Assembly (NCBI GenBank): GCA_963989385.1
Contig: OZ022500.1
Coordinates: forward strand, 117,593,842-117,657,841
Length of the DNA: 64,000 nucleotides
Reading direction: 5' to 3'
Source of the DNA: Ctena decussata
Taxonomy: Eukaryota; Mollusca; Bivalvia; Lucinida; Lucinidae
A program made the position numbers and the translations under genes. Shown here one piece after another: positions 1 to 11,794 of this stretch. The stretch's first letter is position 1. Each line of letters opens with the position of its first letter. Below the pieces are notes generated by a model. It worked only from the letters and a program-made list of their open reading frames with translations, made no database searches and was not told the origin of the DNA.

Positions 1-738
1 AACTATCAGCTACGCAGTATGTCATTTGAAATAGATTGGATAGCATTAACTCTCTTGCAGTGTCCACCTTCCATCCCCTCCACTACTCCATCACATGACA
101 TTTGTATAGGAACCTGCCCAGTTTTATCCGTGTATTTTCAGTCTCATGCTATTAGAATTTGAAAGAATTTTGGCATGAGGGAATTTAGGTTAATTTTTTG
201 CAATAAATTGACCTATTTTTCCCCTAAGTAACTAGTCTGTACAATCGCAGTTTACCCTTGCATTTGGCTTTCAGCTGATCGCACGCCTGTTTTACAAAAC
301 TTGCCAGTCAGGGATCTCCCCGCAGGGAATCTAACTACTCCTCCGCAGAGGGGTGGCTCACTGCCGCTGCAAGGCTTTGTAATCATACAGCGGGCATTCG
401 ACCCATGGCATACGACTGCACACAGTATCTACTGACTGAACCATTACGGTTAGCTTTTCAGCATTGCATCGCCTAAGCATTTAGGCAACTAGTAGCCCTG
501 TGTGAGTCCTGTACCAGCAGCACACTTTTGTTCTATCAGTGATTGGCTGGAAGTTTTCCATAACTGGCTCTACAGTGTCACATGGGCCCTCCGGCCTATG
601 TGCTATCTGAGCTAGTTTCATATCCACAGCTGGGTTGGTTCTTTATTGCCAAATAGGGAAGTTTGATTGAAGTTTATAATAAATTTATAATGCGTTAATC
701 GTTGCCTGTCTTTTCTGCTTTTGGTTGCTACATATAAA
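1..738. other. No gene recognised
   Basis: I see no coding region, RNA gene or clear repeat here. The sequence is mixed in composition and becomes AT-rich after about 660, just before the dispersed repeat that starts near 740. Confidence 0.5.
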
Positions 739-739
739 T

Positions 740-876
740 AGTGTATTTAGTTTATTTGGATTTATTAATTTTATACTCAATTATTTTTATTATTGTTGTT
801 AATCTGTAAACAGCAGAGCATGTACTTACATGGGGTGTATACTAGTTATGAGCAGTAAAGCCATTATACCAATGTA

Positions 877-927
<51 letters not shown>

Positions 928-2119
928 TTACTGAACAATTATAAGAAAATCGGTATTTATTAGCGTTTCCATGCATTCGAATAGGATAGCATATGATAAT
1001 GTTGGTTGAGCATTATGTAGACACTGAGGAAGCTGAGATGAAACAGTGATCGTACCTTCGTCCCTTGTGCAAACAGCGAGAACAATGAAACCTGTCATGG
1101 CTTCGGAAGCACCAAAGTTAATAGGTACAGTAGCTAGGCAGGTAAGATTGTTTTAGCCATGCACACAGGCAGATAGGCGGACAAACAGACTAATTTCACG
1201 AAATCTAATGGTTTTACAGGTTAAAAGGGTAATACTAAACAAACACTATTACTACTACTATTAATGATAATAATAATAAATAAACATACGAAGGTCTGGT
1301 GCTAGACCAACACCTGTAGGGCCATTATAGTTAAATGTCCGATTATTTTCTTTCAATTTTTTATCCGACCCGGCCCTGCCCCCCACACCCCCCAAAAAAA
1401 ACCCCACCCCGCCCCGTCCACCTAGTCCTAAGGCCAGGAACTGGGTACTCTCGTACATCAAACTTGTTTAATGCCACACGCCAAAAAATCAAAAACAAAC
1501 AAAAGAAAAACATGCTTTCTGGGTTATTGAATGCTGTGTTTCCATAAAATTTTGCGTAATCTTATTTTCGCGTTTCAAAACGGATTAAATGTTTCCTTGG
1601 GGTTAGATTCTCAAAAATAAAAACAACAGCTTCAATCTGATAAACCATACAAGAACCAGGTACCTTAAAAAGTAATGTTTGAAAACAGTATCCAGGAGAC
1701 TAGCGGACAAAAACTTATCAGATTTTCGAGTGTAATAATTTTTATTTTATTTATTTTTATTTTTTGGCGGCCAAAAGAAAAGTGCATACTTAAATGCCCG
1801 CTAACGCGATGATTTATGAAGGAATAATACGAAAACATAAGGAATTCACGGGCTTTAATACCCTTGAATATACCTTAATTGCGAAACCGTGAATTTTTGT
1901 CTCCGCGAACATTATTGAAAATAAAGTTCTCGTGGTAAAATCCGCACGTATGGACATAATAGCGAGGCGAAATGGTTTTTATTCCAAGTGCAGAGGTCTG
2001 CGTCAAATACACACACATTTACATCACTTAGAAGCCTCCGTAGTCTTCCTTTAGGTAGTTACCGTATTAGTTATCTCAATACGGTAAATAACGTTATACG
2101 TTAAGCTTATGTGGAACAT
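740..2119 (+). repeat. Dispersed repeat, copy 1 (inverted copy at 50841-52233)
   Basis: About 1.38 kb that matches the reverse complement of 50841-52233 almost end to end. Landmarks shared in order: TTTAGTTTATTTGGA near 748, CTAGTTATGAGCAGTAAAG near 842, a CA tract, the text around 1270-1450 with a C-rich tract, ACGGATTAAA near 1580, and CGTTAAGCTTAT near 2100. Similarity stops at both ends in different flanking DNA, as expected of two insertions of one element. No terminal inverted repeats, target duplication or conserved coding frame could be seen, so its class is unknown. Confidence 0.85.
880..926 (+). repeat. (CA)n microsatellite
   Basis: Uninterrupted CA dinucleotides, about 23 repeats. 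It sits inside the dispersed repeat, and the inverted copy carries a (TG)n tract at the corresponding place (52031-52073). The microsatellite was therefore probably part of the parent element and not acquired separately. Confidence 0.97.
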
Positions 2120-3396
2120 GCCTGATATGACTGAAATACTGTTGAAAAGGACGTACCATCCATCCATCTAAAAAGAAAGAAATGGCTCAATACGAAGAAA
2201 ATTGTTCAACTCAAGTGTTGATCTTTTGAAAGGGGAATTTGGTGTGGGGAGGGGCGGGGGCGGCGAGGTGGGGGTATGAAAATGAACAGTACTACACCAT
2301 TATTCGTCCGTATGCCAGCTTTTGTGTTTATTATGCCATTTTCACTATAAACTCACACCATCATTTAGAATGGTGTGGTGGTGAGAGATGAAATTACAGA
2401 AGAATGCAAAAATTAGCATTAACTAAACGGTTCCAGTTTCAAGTCACGTTTTATTAATGTACAAATAAACAAAAGTGTATCCTTATTATATGAACACGGA
2501 AGCAAATGAGCACACAAATCATTAATACAAGAAAGCAGCAACTCTACTGCAGGAAGTATGTAGTCACGCAATACACAGTTCCGAGAATAGCCGCTAAGCT
2601 CCACCTACTAAGTTACTGTTACTACGTCTCACAAGCTTTACACAAAGATTGCGGAAAAAAACAAATTACACATGCAAATGTCTGCGAAATGTTGGCGATC
2701 TATGGCGAAGAATCAGCCTCCTCATGACCTACACATGGAAGTTGGCGCATCATGCATTTCCGATGCGTTCTGTTCTTGCAAAGCAGGATAAGGTTATTAA
2801 AAGTGGTGCCAGTTTGTTTTCTTTAAACAGGTATACATCCCTCCATTAACTGTAAGGTAAAATCACGGACTTATGTACAATATTGACCACGTGCGATTTG
2901 TTTGTGAGACTATGTCACGTGCTAAGTTGTCGTTGCATTGGCCTGGTATACGCTATCACGTGATTTTGAGTGAGATTCTGGGTGTGGCTGGGAACTGTGT
3001 ATAAGATTAACTATGAGATAAGCAGAATTCCAGAAGACATGTATTTATAATGATGCTGCATAACTGTTTTTCCCCTTTTCTTTTTAATTGATCACTTTTT
3101 GGATAAAATTACTCGAAATTAACTCAGAATGGATCTAATCGGTTGCATTCATTAGAATAACAATAAAAAATTATTATATAAATGCATATTAAAAAAAAAT
3201 CCTTTGCATCATTTTTTAAATAGTTTGAACCCTCCTTTTTCTTTTGACTGTTTTTTTTTTTCTTTCTTTTTTATCATCGGGCTTAAAACATAGATAAGGG
3301 TTTTCCTATTTTTTTAGTTTAGTTCCCTAGCTCTTATCAAGAGCCGCGTAACTTAAAAAGGAATGTTCAAAATACGGTTAAAGAATATATAATTAG
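2120..3396. other. No gene recognised; G-rich and T-rich tracts
   Basis: No supported gene. A G-rich tract at about 2235-2276 has several runs of four or more G and could form a quadruplex on the plus strand. T-rich low-complexity tracts lie at 3190-3320. Confidence 0.5.
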
Positions 3397-3604
3397 GGTC
3401 AAGTCAGGTAAATTCGGACACAGGTTAATTCAGACGTACCATTGCAAATACAAATAAGACGGCTCATAAATAATGAGCCGTCTTATCAGGATTTTCACCG
3501 TTTGCCCACTTATTTTTGTTTTAATTCCAAACAAATGACATATAAAGGAAACAATGCGACTGTCCGAATTTATCTGCTGTCCGAATTTAGATGACTTGAC
3601 TCTG
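3397..3604. mobile_element. Small terminal-inverted-repeat element with internal hairpin
   Basis: The left end GGTCAAGTCAGGTAAATTCGGAC (3399 on, read in part) is answered near 3580-3600 by GTCCGAATTTAGATGACTTGAC on the same strand, forming imperfect inverted repeats ~200 bp apart. A second GTCCGAATTTAT lies just inside. In the middle is a perfect hairpin with 14-bp arms, ATAAGACGGCTCAT (about 3452-3487). Non-autonomous, with no coding capacity. An open frame of 147 codons crosses it on the minus strand but runs straight through both hairpins and is not credible as a gene. Confidence 0.6.
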
Positions 3605-3964
3605 TAGAGTTTATGGAGATGAAATTTAAAAATATACATACACTGAGGCCACATACTCTTCCGGAAATTTATCTTCGGCATAACATTGTAACATACACGT
3701 TTTCCCAACAAACCTGTAATATAGTATAACATGGAATAAGGTGAAGAACTATTTTCAATAAATAAATAAAAAAAATCATAGTCTGGTATACCCAGAGCCA
3801 AAAGAAATGTCAGGGCGGAGTTATCTTTGTACCTTCCCCTAGACTTTTCTGTACAAAAAGGGGCACAGGACAAACACGCTGCTCACTCACCGGTAACAAA
3901 AATTATTTAGCTTTAACAAAACTTGCAAATACAATGTAAAGATATGCACAAAAGGACAACAGTA

Positions 3965-5205
3965 GACGCATGTAAGGCCCCTAAGTGTCCGACAGCCCTA
4001 AATGTCCGACAATTTTTTTTTTTTTTTAAACGGCAGAATAGTAAAAGAAACTATAGTTAAAGGCATAATTAGTAAATATTTCAAAAAAATAATTAGTGAA
4101 AAATACTCAAAATCTAACTTAGAAAAAAAATTGTCGGACACTTAGGGACGACCCAAAGGTCCCTAAATGTCCGACAACCCTAAATGTCCGAAAAGTTGAA
4201 AATCGATATAAGGTTTCGTTATCAGAGTAAAAGCAATAAATATGATCGTAAAAAAGTGAACAAGATACTTTTTGTATATAATAATAACAGTAATAATGAT
4301 AATAATAAAAACAAAATGCCGGGAAAGGTATCAAGTTCGTTACTGACTCCATATAAAAGACAGTAAAAAAGTAAGTGTCAGGCAAAATTTTAGGGTTTCT
4401 AAAACCATTATAAACCATAATAAATGCATATAAAGTAATCATTTCCTACAAATAATTCTTCAAAAATGCTCAAAATGTAAGCATGGTGAAAACAAGATCT
4501 GTCGGACATTTAGAGTCATGTGTCCCTAAGTGTCCGACAATGTATGAATCTATTTTCAAGTGAAGTAGAAGTTCTAAAACCATTTTCTATTCTAGTCTAA
4601 AGATACATTGGTAAATTATTAATTACTGTTCTATATTAGAATATATATCAAGAACCTTAGGGAAACAAAATGCCGCCAAATGTATTTGGTAAGTACAAAA
4701 CTATTAAGGTAGAATACAGATTCTTAGTTTTTCTAAACCTTTCAGGAAAGTGGTAAAACTTATTATAAATGCATATAAAGAAATTATTTTGAACAAATGG
4801 TTAATCAAAACTACGAGAATACAATAATAAAGTAACAAAAATATTTCAAAAGGAAATTAGAATTTGTCGATCTTGTAGGGAATCTGTCCCTAAGTGTCCG
4901 ACAGGTTATGATTTTATATTAGAGTCAGATGTAACTAAGAACTCACTAAATATGACCTTAACAAGTTGAAATAGACGATATAATAAAGAAACTTTGATAA
5001 ATTATTGACCACTGGTTTGATAGTTTGTATAAAAACATACAATATATATGATATAGTGAAAAGAAAATTTTGGAGAAACAGACTGGCAGCAATTGTATTT
5101 GGTAACTACAGAGAATACTTTGATGTGTCAGACAAAATCTAAGGCTTCTTAAAATTTCTTGAAAGTGAGCAAAACCGTCATAAATGCATAAATACCCGTA
5201 TTGTG
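3965..5205 (+). repeat. Diverged ~370-bp tandem array with hairpin unit boundaries, copy 1
   Basis: Units are separated by the self-complementary module GTCGGACACTTAGGGAC..GTCCCTAAGTGTCCGAC, seen near 3976, 4132, 4501 and 4866. Between modules the AT-rich text shares landmarks such as ACAAAATGCCG and ATAAATGCATATAAAG, so these are old tandem copies and not just repeated hairpins. The whole array matches the reverse complement of 20609-21957. No coding capacity. Confidence 0.8.
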
Positions 5206-5206
5206 C

Positions 5207-5303
5207 GTAAGTATTGGGACAAGAAACAAACTATTTATTTTCCAGCAGTCCCAATTCTTATGCCGTCGAAAAATAATTATTTTTTAGATGTCCCAATACT
5301 TAG
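5207..5303. repeat. Hairpin with 14-bp perfect arms
   Basis: TAAGTATTGGGACA at about 5209 is followed some 75 bp later by its exact complement TGTCCCAATACTTA. A partial third copy, GTCCCAATTCTTATG, lies between them. It adjoins the end of the ~370-bp array and may be a separate short foldback. Confidence 0.6.
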
Positions 5304-5864
5304 GTCCATAGAGTCCTGTACATCAAAGAACACTCGAAGTTCGCCGCAACTATCGTTGTATCGAAAAAAATGGCACCTGTTGACAAAGAGTTGAAAAAAC
5401 GAGGAAGGCTTAAATAGTCCGTGTTGGGGTTATATTTATTGGCGTTTATTGTTGAATAAAAGATGTCTCCACCTGAAATCCACTTATAAATCCTTAATTT
5501 AAGTTTCAATGTTTAATTATGGTTTCTCATAACAAAACCGGTTGATCCGGTATTTGACCAATACTGACTCAGTGTCAAAAAGTTAACGACGCTTGCATAA
5601 CGGGATTATGACACTCTATAAACAACTCATTAAATGTTTTTTGACAGTTGGGTTACCGATTAGAAAGAGAAAACGTGCCGTATGCATCACCGCCAAAGTT
5701 GTAAAAAAGTATGAAGAAGAAGAAAAAAAAAGGATTTCTAAAATTAATTCCGTCATATTCAAGATTGAATCTATCAGAATTCTGGCCAGAGATCGCAGAT
5801 GTAACAGTTACATGAGTCTCTTTTTCTTATTTTTGGTCGGAGTATCAATACATGTTTTCTCGGG

Positions 5865-6795
5865 GTGCCCGACATTTCATCGAAAGACAAAATATCGAAA
5901 CGTCACTTCATCGAAAAGTCACAACATCGAATACGACAAAACAAAGAAACGTCAAAATATCGAATGCGACATAACATCGAACGTCAAAAGAACGAAAATG
6001 TCGTATAAACACTACGACAAAATATCGAAATTACAACATTTCAGGTGCGACAAAAGATCGAATTTACCGTTAATCTTGGTCATGTTGGTTAGCAGTCCGC
6101 AAGTTTACCGCTGTTTCTTATTTACTCAAATACTGAAAAAAAAAAGTTTGTAGCCTCGTACAGCTTCAGGGGTATGTTTGCTGGTATTGGGGTGGGCCAA
6201 GGTGAGTATTTGGTATTCCAGATAACGGGTTTTTCATACGCCACTTAAAGCATCATATTGTGCTTGTCCACCACCCAGACATATACAAATTTTCAAGCAA
6301 GTTCAGCGGGGAGCACCGAGATGTACAGGAGGGAAATTCTGCGCGTAGAAGACCCCAACCCCGCAAAATAATAATAAAAATAAATAAAATTCAGTTCTAA
6401 CCAGAAATAATTAGTATGTTTGAAAATCGTACATCTTGGCACCAATACACTGATTATTTTGTCTGGGGTTGCTTTTTAACATATCGTATTAACCAGTCCA
6501 GTTCCACGATGTGAACATATGTGTTTATGAAGGAGCCTGAAGGAGAGATGCCAAAAAATTGGCAAGAAAGAAGTGTCTATTGTTTTCTTCGATGTTTTTG
6601 TTGTTGTTTTTTTTTTTTTCGATATTTTTTCGATGTTTTTTTCGATATTTCTTCGATGTTATTTTCGATGTTATTTTTCGATTAAATGTCCATTCGGTAT
6701 TTTGTCTTATTCGCTGTTTTGTCCTTTCGATATCCTGTCCTTTCGATGAACTGACGTTTCGATGTTTTGTCTTTCGATGTTTTGTCATAGACCCG
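5865..6795. mobile_element. Foldback whose arms are ~14-bp TCGAAA minisatellites
   Basis: Plus-strand 5868-6070 is a run of degenerate ~14-15-bp units such as ACAAAATATCGAAA. 6590-6790 holds the reverse-complement units TTTCGATGTTTTGT. The outer portions align well as inverted repeats (CATCGAAAGACAAAA at both ends) and enclose ~500 bp of unrelated DNA. The most economical reading is a non-autonomous element whose terminal inverted repeats are themselves minisatellites. No transposase is visible. Confidence 0.7.
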
Positions 6796-6799
6796 TTTT

Positions 6800-7560
6800 C
6801 TCGTGACCGAGTGCAGTGAATGAAATGACTTTATGAAACAGTGATAATTGTTTATTTTGCAACGATCAAACAACAAGAATGACGCAGCAAAACCAGTCGA
6901 ATTTCGTAGCTGCCATTAGATAATATGAGCAGTGCGCAGTCTGTTCAGCTACTTTGCTGTTCTAATATAATTTGAACGGCGAATGTTTGTAAGGTCCCTA
7001 AGTGTCTGACAGCCCTCAGTGTTCTGATTGAGCTGCGTAATTGCGCAGGAGTATCTCCTCCGATTTCGTGATCGCGCATCACTTAGCTGTCGATGGTCGC
7101 TCATATAGATCTATCAAAGCGAGCGGCGAATGTTGCGGTTGCGCAAGCTGATCTGAATATTCACTTCTCGCAACTGGTAATTTTACAGGTTTTGCTTGTT
7201 GGAACAAAGTATTTCCTGCAAAGACCAAAGAGACGCATTGATGACTGTTAACATTGACTGGCGAACAGCCAACCCGGATCAGACTACACACCTCGCGGTC
7301 CGCCGGGTGTGCTTGCGATATCAACAGAGGCAAACATTCTGCGCATTTTGTGCCGTGTGCCGATGCGAAGGTCTATCATAGTTTCCGCTGTTTGCAACTT
7401 GCAGCGCTATCGTCAACTTCGCCGCGCATGACGCTGGATCGTCTACTGTCTAAATTCTAGTTTCTAACTCACTAACTTACTAACCAAACAAAATGGCTAT
7501 ATTATTCCCTATAAAAGTTGTTCGTCATAGAAATTCTATCCTTATCTGTCAGTCTCTCTG
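6800..7560. other. No gene recognised; stray end of the ~370-bp array family
   Basis: At 6990-7020, GTAAGGTCCCTAAGTGTC..GACAGCCCT matches the outer edge of the hairpin-bounded array at 3965. It is an isolated fragment of that family. The rest shows nothing I can name. Confidence 0.45.
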
Positions 7561-7561
7561 A

Positions 7562-7712
7562 GTGTTGTATTGTACATAACGTTTGGGTGTTTATTGAGTC
7601 TCATCTGCCTCAATATACGCACCAGTGATTTATGACCGTTATAAAATTTTAAGCCCCTTTCGAATGATATTTCATGACAAGGGTAGTGTGGAATCGTCGG
7701 TTCATCTGCTTC
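7562..7712 (+). repeat. Dispersed repeat related to the 10.4-kb double palindrome
   Basis: TGTATTGTACATAACGTTTG, the text up to CACCAGTGATTTATGACC, and TTTCGAATGATATTTCATGA all recur at 10418-10640. Here they form a simple colinear unit; there the same blocks are each followed by their own reverse complement. This copy therefore probably shows the ancestral order. No coding capacity. Confidence 0.75.
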
Positions 7713-7854
7713 TTCATCATTTAAGAAAAAAATGTAGTAAAGCAAAAAACAAAAATATTCTGAGCGAGCATGTAACCAATATTTTATATCTGAAAGGAAG
7801 AGAGAAAAAAATAACCTCTCTACCCTTCTTGGGGAAGAGCTAATTTCTCGCAAT

Positions 7855-8389
7855 AATTTGCAGTTTCGACAATAGACAATATTGCATAATCAAGATGGGT
7901 ATCGTTTGCAGTAGTTCTAAAGTGCGTAAACTCACCACCACTCGTTCTACTTAGGTTTGCACAAGTACAATGACGTACAAAAGGCGATGCATACATTCGT
8001 CTTCTTTTTTTCAGAAAATAGAAATTACCTATTTACCCAAGGCCTGTAAGAGTATCCATTTTGACCGCGTTTAATATGTGATCATGTACAGGTATTTTTT
8101 TATTCGTGCACGTGATTGTGACTTATGAAGAACTTTTTTTTACTTTTTGTCCAATAATGCGATTTCGAGCGCGGTTGTTTGAAAATTTATCTTACTTTTT
8201 TAATGTCACTTTTAGCAAATATTACTATCTGAAATCTATTTCAACTGTATAGCTAGATCATGTCGGAGGTACTGCATGAAACATCTTATCAAATCATTTT
8301 TGTTGTTATTATTATCATCAAGGGAGTAAATCTTTAATCATATTTCCCATATTATTTATATCCCGCATAACTATCTAAGAGGTCAGTCC
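7855..8389. other. No gene recognised
   Basis: AT-rich with T tracts. A phrase at 8364-8390, CCCGCATAACTATCTAAGAG, recurs near 11074 with few changes, marking a short dispersed repeat. Confidence 0.45.
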
Positions 8390-8800
8390 TCGTCGTCCAC
8401 ACCTTTAAATCAGAATATCTCCTAAACCATCTGGCCAATCTTGATTAATTTTTATGTGTAGCATTGTTGGCCTGGGGGGTTGATTGCATATGGTTTTATG
8501 GCGAATCGGACTGGAACTCTGGTTTTCATGGCAACATATAGCTGCCATAGACTTATTATGGGAAAAACTTCAAATTCTTCTTCTCAGAAACCATGGGGCC
8601 CAGAGCTTACATATTTAGTATGCAGCAATTGTCATTGGTCCTGTACATAAATCCTGCCAATCATGCACCTGGGGTTCAACCTGGCCACACCCCTGGGAGT
8701 CCTTTGCTTATATAGAGCTATATAGGTAAAGAACCTTCAAAAATCTTCTTCTCTGAAACCATGTGGTCATACGCATTAAGTATGCAGCCGATAATACATA
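8390..8800 (-). mobile_element. Reverse-oriented copy of the 160-175-bp tandem-unit superfamily
   Basis: Read on the minus strand, this resembles 31105-32160. Shared landmarks are TTTCAGAGAAGAAG, GGCAGGATTTATG, ACCAATGACAATTGC-type text, a box like GATTGGCCAGATGG and a terminal GTGTGGACGACGA. About two tandem units survive. The superfamily also includes the elements at 36400 and 53263. Confidence 0.65.
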
Positions 8801-8994
8801 ATGCAAGTTCTGGGTCTTTACACTGAGTGCCAAAGCGATGGAGAATAAAGCACGCACGCGTCACCTGTGAGGATTGCTTCCGATAGATAGACCGGCAACC
8901 AATAGCCGAACTGGAATTTGATGACACCTGTATAATACAAGTAGCGAACAGTGCAATGCAAGCATATTATTACACTCTATCATAGTACTTCGAA

Positions 8995-9101
8995 CCCAAC
9001 AGGCATACAGTTCCGAATCAACATTGATTCAACTTTGATTCAACGTCATGACGTAGAATCAACGTCGAGTCAATATCTATTCGTCACTATCTGCCCGGTG
9101 G
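8995..9101. mobile_element. Tiny palindromic element, CCCARCAGGCATAC type (GATTCAAC family)
   Basis: Bounded by CCCAACAGGCATAC and CTATCTGCCCGGTGG. The interior consists of repeats of GATTCAAC and its complement around a central AACGTCATGACGT. It resembles 52899-52984. About 107 bp, non-coding; read as a miniature inverted-repeat element built from short palindromes. Confidence 0.65.
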
Positions 9102-10433
9102 TAACTAATGCGCAATTTGAAATCAAATAATACAAAATTATGGATTGGGAATTCTCACAATATAATTTCCATTTGAACATCTGCATCTTTCGAATCTCAA
9201 ATTCCAAATTTGAACAAAATGAATATTTTATAACTTCGATATTTATTCGCAAATAAAAGCCTCGAATTATAGGTGGAGAAAGAGTCTTAAACGTTTCGCA
9301 CTTCAAACAAAACAAAATTAATTTTGTAAATGCCAAACCACAACTCTTGACCACTGTATACAAATTTTCACTGGAAATTCATAATATTTAAGTTAAAAAT
9401 CGTTCACATATTCAGGGTATGTGGGCGCACATTCAGGGAAATAACTTGAAAGGACCACACTATCTAGGGAAGCAAACAGGAAGTCATGAAAAATTGTCTC
9501 CCATTGAAAAAATATATTACACTGATGAGTAATTACTCCTGTTTTGGGTATCCGTTGTAAAAAAGATCATATCACGAGCGTGGACTTGAGAATCAACCTT
9601 CTTCTGCTCATGCGCAAATTAAAGTTATAGTCTGATATATCGAAATAGGAATAACGTTAGATAACTCCGGAAAGGGGAGACATGAACTAACAAGTCTGCT
9701 TATCTTATTATTGGTGAAGCCCATCCACGTTTTCCCCTTTAAAGTGCTTCTGAGCGGATCAAAGCAAGCCTTCAGTGTGAGCCCAAGGTCTGATTAAGAT
9801 ACAATGTATATTTAGCCAGTAAGAGTGTCACTAATTTGTATGTATATATGTTTGTATCCTCATGGGCTATGGCCTACTGGATTTTGAAATAAAGATCTTT
9901 CATACATAGAAACTGAAGAGTTTAATTTAAACTCACATAAACCCGGGGGGGGGGGGGGGTAGGGAATGGGCATTAAAATAACTCTTCATTTATAAAGAGG
10001 GACCAAAAAATATACTGTTTCCAAGAATTTTAATAACATTTTATATCCCAATATTTAGTGTCGATATGGTAATAGGACTTTAATCAGGTTATTAAAGCCG
10101 CCTTTGCACTTAATTAGTAAATCATTCAGTACTCAAATACACCTTCAAGCATTATTTCATTATCATGGCATAAATGAGTGAGAAACCATTAAAGCGTATT
10201 ACGAGTAGTTCACTGAAACTTTCAACAAGGTGTATAAAAGATATTTTAAGTTAAATTACTATTATCTATATAGTTGCAAACGAAGACAAGAAAACATTCC
10301 AAAAGGGTTTGTTTAATTGTGAAATACTTATCAGCATATCAGCTGTTCAGCGTTTTAGACCCGTTTTGCTGATCAGCAAGTTGCTAATGTGATCCAATCA
10401 TCTCAGATGCTCTGTGTGCTGTATTGTACATAA
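9102..10433. other. No gene recognised
   Basis: No supported gene. It contains a run of G's near 9945-9958 and otherwise AT-rich unique-looking sequence. Confidence 0.45.
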
Positions 10434-10555
10434 CGTTTGGGTGTTTATTGGGTCAATATACGCACCAGTGATTTATGATTTACGACCGATGGTCGTAAAT
10501 CATAAATCACCGGTGCGTATCTTGAGGCAGATAGGACCCAATAAACACCCAAACG
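10434..10555. repeat. Near-perfect 120-bp palindrome (first of a pair)
   Basis: CGTTTGGGTGTTTATTGGGT at 10434 is mirrored by ACCCAATAAACACCCAAACG ending at 10555. The centre is CGACCGATGGTCG near 10489. The right arm has ~10 extra bases (CTATCTGCCT when read in reverse complement) that are missing from the left arm but present in the colinear copy at 7582, so the left arm carries a small deletion. Confidence 0.9.
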
Positions 10556-10635
10556 CTTCCATTCCACCTTTGTCATGAAATATACGAAAGCCGCTTTCGA
10601 ATTACATTTCGTGAAAAAGATGGTATGGAAGCGTC
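10555..10635. repeat. Second palindrome, abutting the first
   Basis: GCTTCCATTCCACC..GTCATGAAATATACGAAAG is answered by CTTTCGAATTACATTTCGTG..GGTATGGAAGC, centred near 10593. It corresponds to the second block of the colinear repeat at 7562-7712, so the locus has the order A, A-inverted, B, B-inverted. The same bases include the start of a 60-codon open frame, which I do not regard as a gene. Confidence 0.8.
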
Positions 10636-10639
10636 AGCA

Positions 10640-11441
10640 AAATAAAACAGGATATACAAATCGCTACAGAAGAAGTTTATATGTTTATATAGATACATGT
10701 ATACAAGAGTCCGGTTTTTACCTCAAAAACACTGCCGCAACAACACTGTCATTTTAGGAACCTCGGCTGCAGAACGAAATATTTCTTGTGCAATAGTAGT
10801 AATAACTTTCACAGTGTCTAGAAGTGCATAAATCTGCTTTCTGTACAATGTTTGGACATCTGGGCTCAGAAGTGCATAAATCTGCAATCGTGGCAATTCC
10901 AGTTTTGTTGCAAGAAAGGAACAAAGGTGGATGGATGAACTAGGGTTCTACGCTCTTATCTATTATTATTATTATTATTTGCAATATCGATGATATATAA
11001 AGCAGCTTACGTTTTTTCTGTTTGATTGGAGTGTTTTATTATTATTATTATATCATATTTGCCGCTTTTTTTTTATCCCGCATAACTATCTTAGAGGCCA
11101 GTCCTATTACTAAGCATGACCTTGTGAAATGGGCGTGACTTTTAACATGTGCATCGGTTTGGAGTGTATAATCCCGCCCTGTCACGTTTTTATTGGCTAC
11201 TTTCTTATCTAAGTGATTATGAGTGTCATAAAATTCCTTCACTGTAGCCTCTACCTGTATGAAATAAAAGGTATCTCTCCATATTCCAATAAACGGTCAT
11301 TAGGTGTTATGCAATCAAAAAATGTCTCTTAATTCCCATCGATAACACGTTTGGTGAGTTAAAACCAATTTGAAAACTATATATACCGTGGCACACTTCA
11401 TAAATAACCAGGTAAGTAATCTATACTTATCTAGAGCCACA
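10640..11441. other. No gene recognised; ATT-rich tracts
   Basis: Short ATT trinucleotide runs near 10962-10979 and 11038-11051. At 10800-10890 there are two copies of AGAAGTGCATAAATCTGC about 45 bp apart. No gene signal. Confidence 0.5.
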
Positions 11442-11794
11442 CACTGCGAAAAAAAAAATCTGTAAATTTTAAAAATAAAATAAAAAAAAAATTACGGTTG
11501 TATACCTAGCAACCAACTGCCGGTGCATTTACCGTCATTTTTACGGGCGTCTGCCTGTAAAAACACTTTAGGAAATCCTGATATGGCAGAGTTGTGTTAA
11601 CTGACCGCACTCGAAAATACATTTATAGTGTTGAGGAGCTATATAACCAAAACAATAACTGTTTTATTGTACCTTCCTATGCTTGTTGATTTCTGTCAAT
11701 GTTTACAGGCGCTTGTAAAACTAATGGGAACGGACTGGCAGCTAGCTGGTTGCCAGGTATTCTACCGTAAAATTCACGGATTTTTTTACAGCGC
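11442..11794. mobile_element. CACTG-ended terminal-inverted-repeat element (~350 bp)
   Basis: The left end CACTGCGAAAAAAAAAATCTG is followed by TTACGGT and TATACCTAGCAACCA. The right end has TGGTTGCCAGGTATTCTACCGT and TTTTTTTACAGCG in mirror order. The same terminal logic (CACTG, A run, TTTTACGG) is seen at 44012-44818. Ends of this form resemble CACTA/EnSpm-type transposons, but that is inference from the termini alone; no transposase is present. Confidence 0.65.

Noticed and set aside
3430..3873. 147-codon minus-strand open frame
   Set aside because: It runs through both ends and the internal hairpin of a small inverted-repeat element and has no recognisable motif.
5593..6153. 186-codon plus-strand open frame
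   Set aside because: Its second half is the TCGAAA minisatellite arm translated, and no domain or composition typical of a protein is seen in the first half.
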